8,409 bases of DNA from Thermodesulfobacteriota bacterium (GTDB lineage: Bacteria; Desulfobacterota; RBG-13-43-22), in the NCBI GenBank assembly GCA_025454185.1, contig JALOOY010000044.1:1-8409 (forward strand). The letters run 5' to 3'. Shown here piece by piece: positions 5,424 through 8,409 of the stretch. The first letter of the stretch is position 1. Each line of letters opens with the position of its first letter. A program made the position numbers and the translations under genes. The notes under the pieces are model-generated. The model had not been told where the DNA came from. It was given only the letters and a program-made list of their open reading frames with translations, and did no database searches.

Positions 5424-7802
5424 TCAGCGTTTACAGGCCTTATTCGTCTGTTTACAGAGGGCCAGATCCACCACCTGATCCATGCGGTCCACAAAATGGA
5501 ACTTCAGGCCCTTTTTCAACCCGGGGGTTATCTCCTCCAGGTCCTTCTCGTTTTTCTTGGGCAGAATAACAGTCTTGATGCCGGCCCGTTTGGCGGCCAG
5601 GACCTTTTCCTTGATGCCGCCTACCGGCAGGACCAGGCCTCGCAGGGTGATTTCACCGGTCATGGCCAGGTCGCCCCGGACCGGTCGATCGGTAAGCAGG
5701 GAGGTCAGGGCCGTCAGTATGGCCACCCCGGCCGAGGGGCCGTCTTTGGGGATGGCCCCGGCCGGCACGTGGACGTGCAGGTCATTGTTCTCATAAAAAT
5801 CCGCCGTAATGCCCAGTTGTTCCGATTTGGAGCGGATATAGCTCAGGGCCGCGCCGGCGGACTCCTTCATCACGTCCCCCAGTTGGCCCGTCAGGTTCAG
5901 CGTGCGCCGTCCGGGCATTTTGGTGGCCTCCACGAACAGGATATCCCCGCCGGCCTGGGTCCAGGCCAGACCGGTGGCCACCCCGGGGGTCTGGGTCCGC
6001 TCGGCCGCATCGGAAAAGAACTTCACCGGACCGAGGTAGGCGTGGAGGTCCGCCGGAGTGATCTTCTTGAAGGTAAGCTTCCCCTCGGCCACCTCCCGGG
6101 CCACGCCGCGGCACAGGGTGGCGATTTCCCGCTCTAAATTGCGCAGACCGGCCTCCCGCGTGTAATTGCGGATGATCTCCTGCAGGGCCTTCTTGTCGAA
6201 AACCAGATTTTTCTCGGTCAGACCGTGTTCGATCAGTTGCTTGGGGATCAGGTGCGACTGGGCGATCAGGACCTTTTCCTCCTCGATGTAGCCGGGCAGA
6301 TCCAGTACCTCCATCCGATCCCGGAGGGCCGGGGGAATGGTATCCAGGATATTGGCGGTGGTAATGAACATGACCTTGGAAAGGTCGAATTCCACCTCCA
6401 GGTAATGATCGGAGAAGGTGTTGTTCTGTTCCGGATCGAGGACTTCGAGCAGGGCCGACGAAGGATCGCCGCGAAAATCGGTGCCCACCTTGTCGATCTC
6501 GTCCAGGATAAAGACCGGGTTGTTGGAACCGGCCTTGCGCAGGCCCTGAATGATCCGGCCGGGCAGGGCGCCCACGTAGGTCCGGCGGTGCCCCCGGATT
6601 TCCGCCTCGTCGCGGACCCCGCCCAGAGAAAGGCGCACAAACTTGCGGCCCAGGGCCCGGGCAATGGACTTGCCCAGCGAAGTCTTTCCGGTACCGGGGG
6701 GGCCGGCGAAGCAGAGGATCGGGCCTTTCATATCCGGTTTCAACTTGCGCACGGCCAGATATTCCAGGATCCGCTTCTTGACCTTCTCCAGGTTGTAGTG
6801 ATCCTCGTCCAGCACCTTGGAGGCCTTGCCGATATCCAGATTGTCTTCGGTCTGGACGTCCCAGGGGAGTTCGGTGATCCAATCCAGATAGGACAGGGCC
6901 ACGGTATATTCCGGCGAGGCCGGATTCATCCGGGCCAGGCGGTTCAATTCCCGTTCCGCCTCTTTGGCCGCCCCCGGCGGGAGGTTCCTTTCCTTGATCT
7001 TGGTCCGGTATTCCTCGACTTCTACCGTTTTTTCATCTTTTTCACCCAGCTCCTTTTGAATGGCCTTGAGCTGTTCCCGGAGGTAATACTCCCGCTGATG
7101 CTTGTCGATGCCCTCCTTGACCTCGGACTGGATCTTTTTCCCCAACTCCAGGACCTCCAGCTCCTTGGTCAGGACGACCGTCACCTTCTGCAACCGCTCC
7201 TTGACCACCAGGGTTTCCAGGATATCCTGTTTGGATTCCTTGGGGATATTGAGGGTCGAGGTGATCATGTCCCCCAGGGGACCCGGGTCTTCCACACTCT
7301 GGGCCAGCAGACTCAGTTCCGAGGGCAGATAGGGCGACAGTTCCAGGACCTTGGAAAAAAGCCCCCGGGCATTGTTCATGAGGGCGGTGGTTTCTTTGTC
7401 CAGTTCCACTTCGTCCTTGATCACCTCGATTTTGGCCTTGAAATAAGGTTCCGTGGCCGTAAATTCCATTATTTTGAAGCGGGTAAGCCCCTGGAGCATG
7501 ATGCGCACGCCCCCCTCGGGGACTTTGGCCATTTTTAAAATGGACCCCACGGTCCCGACCGTGTAGAGGTCCTCCGCGGTCAGGCCCTGCTCCTTGCCGG
7601 GTCCTTTTACCATGGCCAGGCCTATGAGGTGATCTTTGACCAGTGATTCGTCCACCAGGCGGACCCAGTTGTTTTCCCAGATCATCAAGGGCAGGACCAT
7701 CTTGGGGAACAAGGCCACGTCGATGACGGGCAGTATGGGAATTTCATCAGGTATATTCAATACCTGAGGTTGAAGAGGAAAAGAGGTTTCGTTGGTTTCC
7801 AT
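5424..7802 (-). CDS. lon: ATP-dependent protease LonA
   Basis: 792 residues, full length for LonA. ATG at 7802-7800 is preceded by AAGGAG with 6-nt spacing. The domains appear in order. The N-terminal substrate-binding domain starts near residue 20 (IPILPVIDVALFPKMVLPL). A long helical segment follows (about 190-300), including HQREYYLREQLKAIQKELGE. The AAA+ module has Walker A GPPGTGKT (367-374), Walker B FILDEID (431-437) and a TTAN sensor (481-484). The protease domain carries the Ser-Lys dyad: S690 in DGPSAG and K733 in GIKEKVLAAK. All catalytic residues are intact. Lon unfolds and degrades damaged and selected regulatory proteins in the cytoplasm as a hexamer. It lies 28 bp after hsp20 in the same operon, with a small hairpin in the gap and a strong terminator after its stop. 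Confidence 0.98.
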   Translation of the reverse strand: METNETSFPLQPQVLNIPDEIPILPVIDVALFPKMVLPLMIWENNWVRLVDESLVKDHLIGLAMVKGPGKEQGLTAEDLYTVGTVGSILKMAKVPEGGVRIMLQGLTRFKIMEFTATEPYFKAKIEVIKDEVELDKETTALMNNARGLFSKVLELSPYLPSELSLLAQSVEDPGPLGDMITSTLNIPKESKQDILETLVVKERLQKVTVVLTKELEVLELGKKIQSEVKEGIDKHQREYYLREQLKAIQKELGEKDEKTVEVEEYRTKIKERNLPPGAAKEAERELNRLARMNPASPEYTVALSYLDWITELPWDVQTEDNLDIGKASKVLDEDHYNLEKVKKRILEYLAVRKLKPDMKGPILCFAGPPGTGKTSLGKSIARALGRKFVRLSLGGVRDEAEIRGHRRTYVGALPGRIIQGLRKAGSNNPVFILDEIDKVGTDFRGDPSSALLEVLDPEQNNTFSDHYLEVEFDLSKVMFITTANILDTIPPALRDRMEVLDLPGYIEEEKVLIAQSHLIPKQLIEHGLTEKNLVFDKKALQEIIRNYTREAGLRNLEREIATLCRGVAREVAEGKLTFKKITPADLHAYLGPVKFFSDAAERTQTPGVATGLAWTQAGGDILFVEATKMPGRRTLNLTGQLGDVMKESAGAALSYIRSKSEQLGITADFYENNDLHVHVPAGAIPKDGPSAGVAILTALTSLLTDRPVRGDLAMTGEITLRGLVLPVGGIKEKVLAAKRAGIKTVILPKKNEKDLEEITPGLKKGLKFHFVDRMDQVVDLALCKQTNKACKR

Positions 7803-7808
7803 GCCTGA

Positions 7809-7814
7809 CTCCTT
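7809..7814 (-). promoter_or_regulatory. lon: Ribosome binding site of lon
   Basis: AAGGAG on the minus strand, 6 nt before the ATG at 7802; near-ideal strength and spacing. It lies in the 28-bp hsp20-lon gap just after the hairpin and U run, so lon can be translated independently of hsp20. Confidence 0.8.
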
Positions 7815-7820
7815 ATATTG

Positions 7821-7838
7821 AAAAAGGCCCTTAGGCCT
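7821..7838 (-). terminator. Small hairpin plus U5 between hsp20 and lon (possible attenuator)
   Basis: On the minus strand AGGCC (7838-7834) pairs with GGCCT (7829-7825) around the loop TAAG, which contains the hsp20 TAA stop, and five T follow (7825-7821). The stem is only 5 bp, perhaps 6 with a G-U pair, so it would at most cause partial termination and give more hsp20 than lon mRNA. The lon ribosome binding site comes directly after. Confidence 0.4.
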
Positions 7839-8259
7839 CCTGTATGGGTATCGTTTTGGGTTGAACGGTCCTTTTGGGCAGTCGGACGGTCAAATAACCA
7901 TCCCGGTAGCGGGCCTCGATCCTTTCTTCGTCGATAAGGACCGGTAACTGAAAAACCCTTTCAAAGGCCCCGTACTCGATTTCCATTTGGACATAACGCA
8001 GGGCGCGTTCCACCGGAGGACGTTCCCTTCTCCCGTAAAGGTGAACCCGGTTACGCTTGACGTTCACCTGGATCTCGTTTTTCTTCAGCCCGGACACATC
8101 AGCCAGGATAAAATAGTCCTCCGTGGTTTCCCAAATGTCGATCTGCGGGGACCATACTTTTTGGTCCAGCATATAGCGCGGGCTCAACTGATGGACCATG
8201 TCTTCCATCATCCGGCGCATCTGCCGTTGAAGTCGATTGAAATCGCTGACCAAGGCCAT
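7831..8259 (-). CDS. Hsp20/alpha-crystallin family small heat-shock protein
   Basis: 142 residues, normal for bacterial Hsp20. The N-terminal arm (1-36) is rich in Met, Arg and Gln (RQMRRMMEDM). The alpha-crystallin domain spans about 37-131, ending in the family signature GYLTVRLPK (121-129). The C-terminal I-x-I anchor is IPI (137-139). The protein binds unfolding proteins as an oligomeric holdase without ATP, complementing the Lon protease encoded next in the operon. The annotated ATG at 8259 is directly abutted by AAGGAG with no spacing. A TTG at codon 3 (8253-8251) would have the ideal 6-nt spacing seen at lon, so the real start may be two residues later. The promoter and a leader of about 65 nt lie upstream. 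Confidence 0.95.
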   Translation of the reverse strand: MALVSDFNRLQRQMRRMMEDMVHQLSPRYMLDQKVWSPQIDIWETTEDYFILADVSGLKKNEIQVNVKRNRVHLYGRRERPPVERALRYVQMEIEYGAFERVFQLPVLIDEERIEARYRDGYLTVRLPKRTVQPKTIPIQEA

Positions 8260-8265
8260 CTCCTT
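8260..8265 (-). promoter_or_regulatory. Shine-Dalgarno of hsp20 abutting the ATG
   Basis: AAGGAG on the minus strand ends directly against the ATG at 8259-8257. The spacing of 0 to this ATG and 6 to the in-frame TTG at 8253 makes the site decide between the two starts. Its AGGA is complementary (with G-U pairs) to a U run at 8308-8305 in the leader. Confidence 0.65.
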
Positions 8266-8293
8266 TTCTCTTATATTTTTTGAGGTTTAGGCA

Positions 8294-8313
8294 TCACTTT
8301 TTTCAAAAAATGA
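8294..8313 (-). promoter_or_regulatory. AU-rich hairpin in the hsp20 leader
   Basis: On the minus-strand RNA an 8-bp stem forms from UCAUUUUU and AAAAGUGA (one G-U pair) around a UGAA loop. It sits about 35 nt before the hsp20 start and is downstream of the predicted transcription start, so it is part of the leader. Its 5' arm holds the U run that could alternatively pair with the ribosome binding site. Confidence 0.45.
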
Positions 8314-8331
8314 AACTATTACCAGTTTTTC

Positions 8332-8360
8332 AATATAAGTATGCCCTTTTTATTTGTAAA
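8332..8360 (-). promoter_or_regulatory. Sigma70-type promoter of the hsp20-lon operon
   Basis: On the minus strand, -35 TTTACA (complement of 8355-8360) and -10 TATATT (complement of 8332-8337) lie exactly 17 bp apart, each matching 5 of 6 consensus bases. The start site would be near 8325, giving a leader of about 65 nt. No CIRCE inverted repeat and no convincing sigma32 hexamers were seen, so heat induction, if any, may act through the leader RNA. Confidence 0.6.
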
Positions 8361-8409
8361 GAAAGGGGAAACTTTTTACTTGCTCTAATTAAATTAATCT
8401 GTTACATAT
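8361..8409. other. AT-rich upstream region of the hsp20 promoter
   Basis: This stretch holds no gene. It contains a short A/T inverted repeat (ATTAA at 8388-8392 with TTAAT at 8394-8398) upstream of the -35 element. It could be an UP-type element or simply AT-rich spacer; no regulator site is recognised. Confidence 0.3.

Noticed and set aside
6225..7538. Long plus-strand open frame (437 codons) antisense to lon
   Set aside because: It lies entirely opposite a full-length lon gene with all catalytic motifs; its composition (Gly, Gln, Leu rich, low complexity) is that of a GC-driven shadow frame.
8260..8409. CIRCE operator or sigma32 promoter upstream of hsp20
   Set aside because: No TTAGCACTC/GAGTGCTAA inverted repeat and no CTTGAA/CCCCAT pair at suitable spacing was found.

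Overview
The window looks like a chromosomal segment of a Gram-negative, moderately GC-rich bacterium, most likely Desulfobacterota (former Deltaproteobacteria, Syntrophobacterales-like). This rests on the style of the LonA and Hsp20 proteins and on the double zinc-ribbon start typical of large adenylate-cyclase-type proteins in that group. The taxonomic placement is an inference from protein character. Every confident gene except the fragment at the left edge is on the minus strand and reads right to left.

Layout from left to right. Positions 1-241 hold the plus-strand start of a double zinc-ribbon protein that stops after about 79 residues and has lost one zinc-binding Cys; it is probably a remnant. 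Positions 242-430 contain no recognisable gene, only small hairpins beyond the end of the first minus-strand operon. Positions 431-4164 form a tight minus-strand operon of five genes. In transcription order they are a PHP-domain phosphoesterase (YciV/TrpH type), a soluble DUF2156 acyltransferase-fold protein overlapping it by 4 bp (ATGA), an RNase Z-like metallo-beta-lactamase protein, a 79-residue uncharacterised protein, and an amidohydrolase-2 family protein. A sigma70-type promoter (TTGTCA, 17 bp, CATAAT) lies just upstream of the PHP gene. A perfect 18-bp hairpin separates the last two genes. Positions 4281-5162 (probably to about 5240) encode a SAM-dependent methyltransferase-like protein with an ambiguous start codon. 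Positions 5263-5392 are an AT-rich intergenic stretch containing a 7-bp periodic TTAA repeat, next to a strong GC hairpin terminator (5393-5420). Positions 5424-8259 are a heat-shock operon: hsp20 followed by lon, with a good promoter (TTTACA, 17 bp, TATATT) and a leader of about 65 nt upstream of hsp20.

The right half is a protein quality-control unit: a small holdase chaperone co-transcribed with the ATP-dependent protease LonA. A short hairpin plus U5 between the two genes may lower lon expression relative to hsp20. The leader contains a UUUU stretch that can pair with the AGGA of the hsp20 ribosome binding site, as in FourU RNA thermometers, though a local hairpin competes with it. The left operon combines three different metal-dependent hydrolase folds with a GNAT-like acyltransferase and a small unknown protein. 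The members are recognisable families, but the substrate and joint role of the set cannot be read from the sequence. This is the best candidate for an undescribed functional unit in the window.
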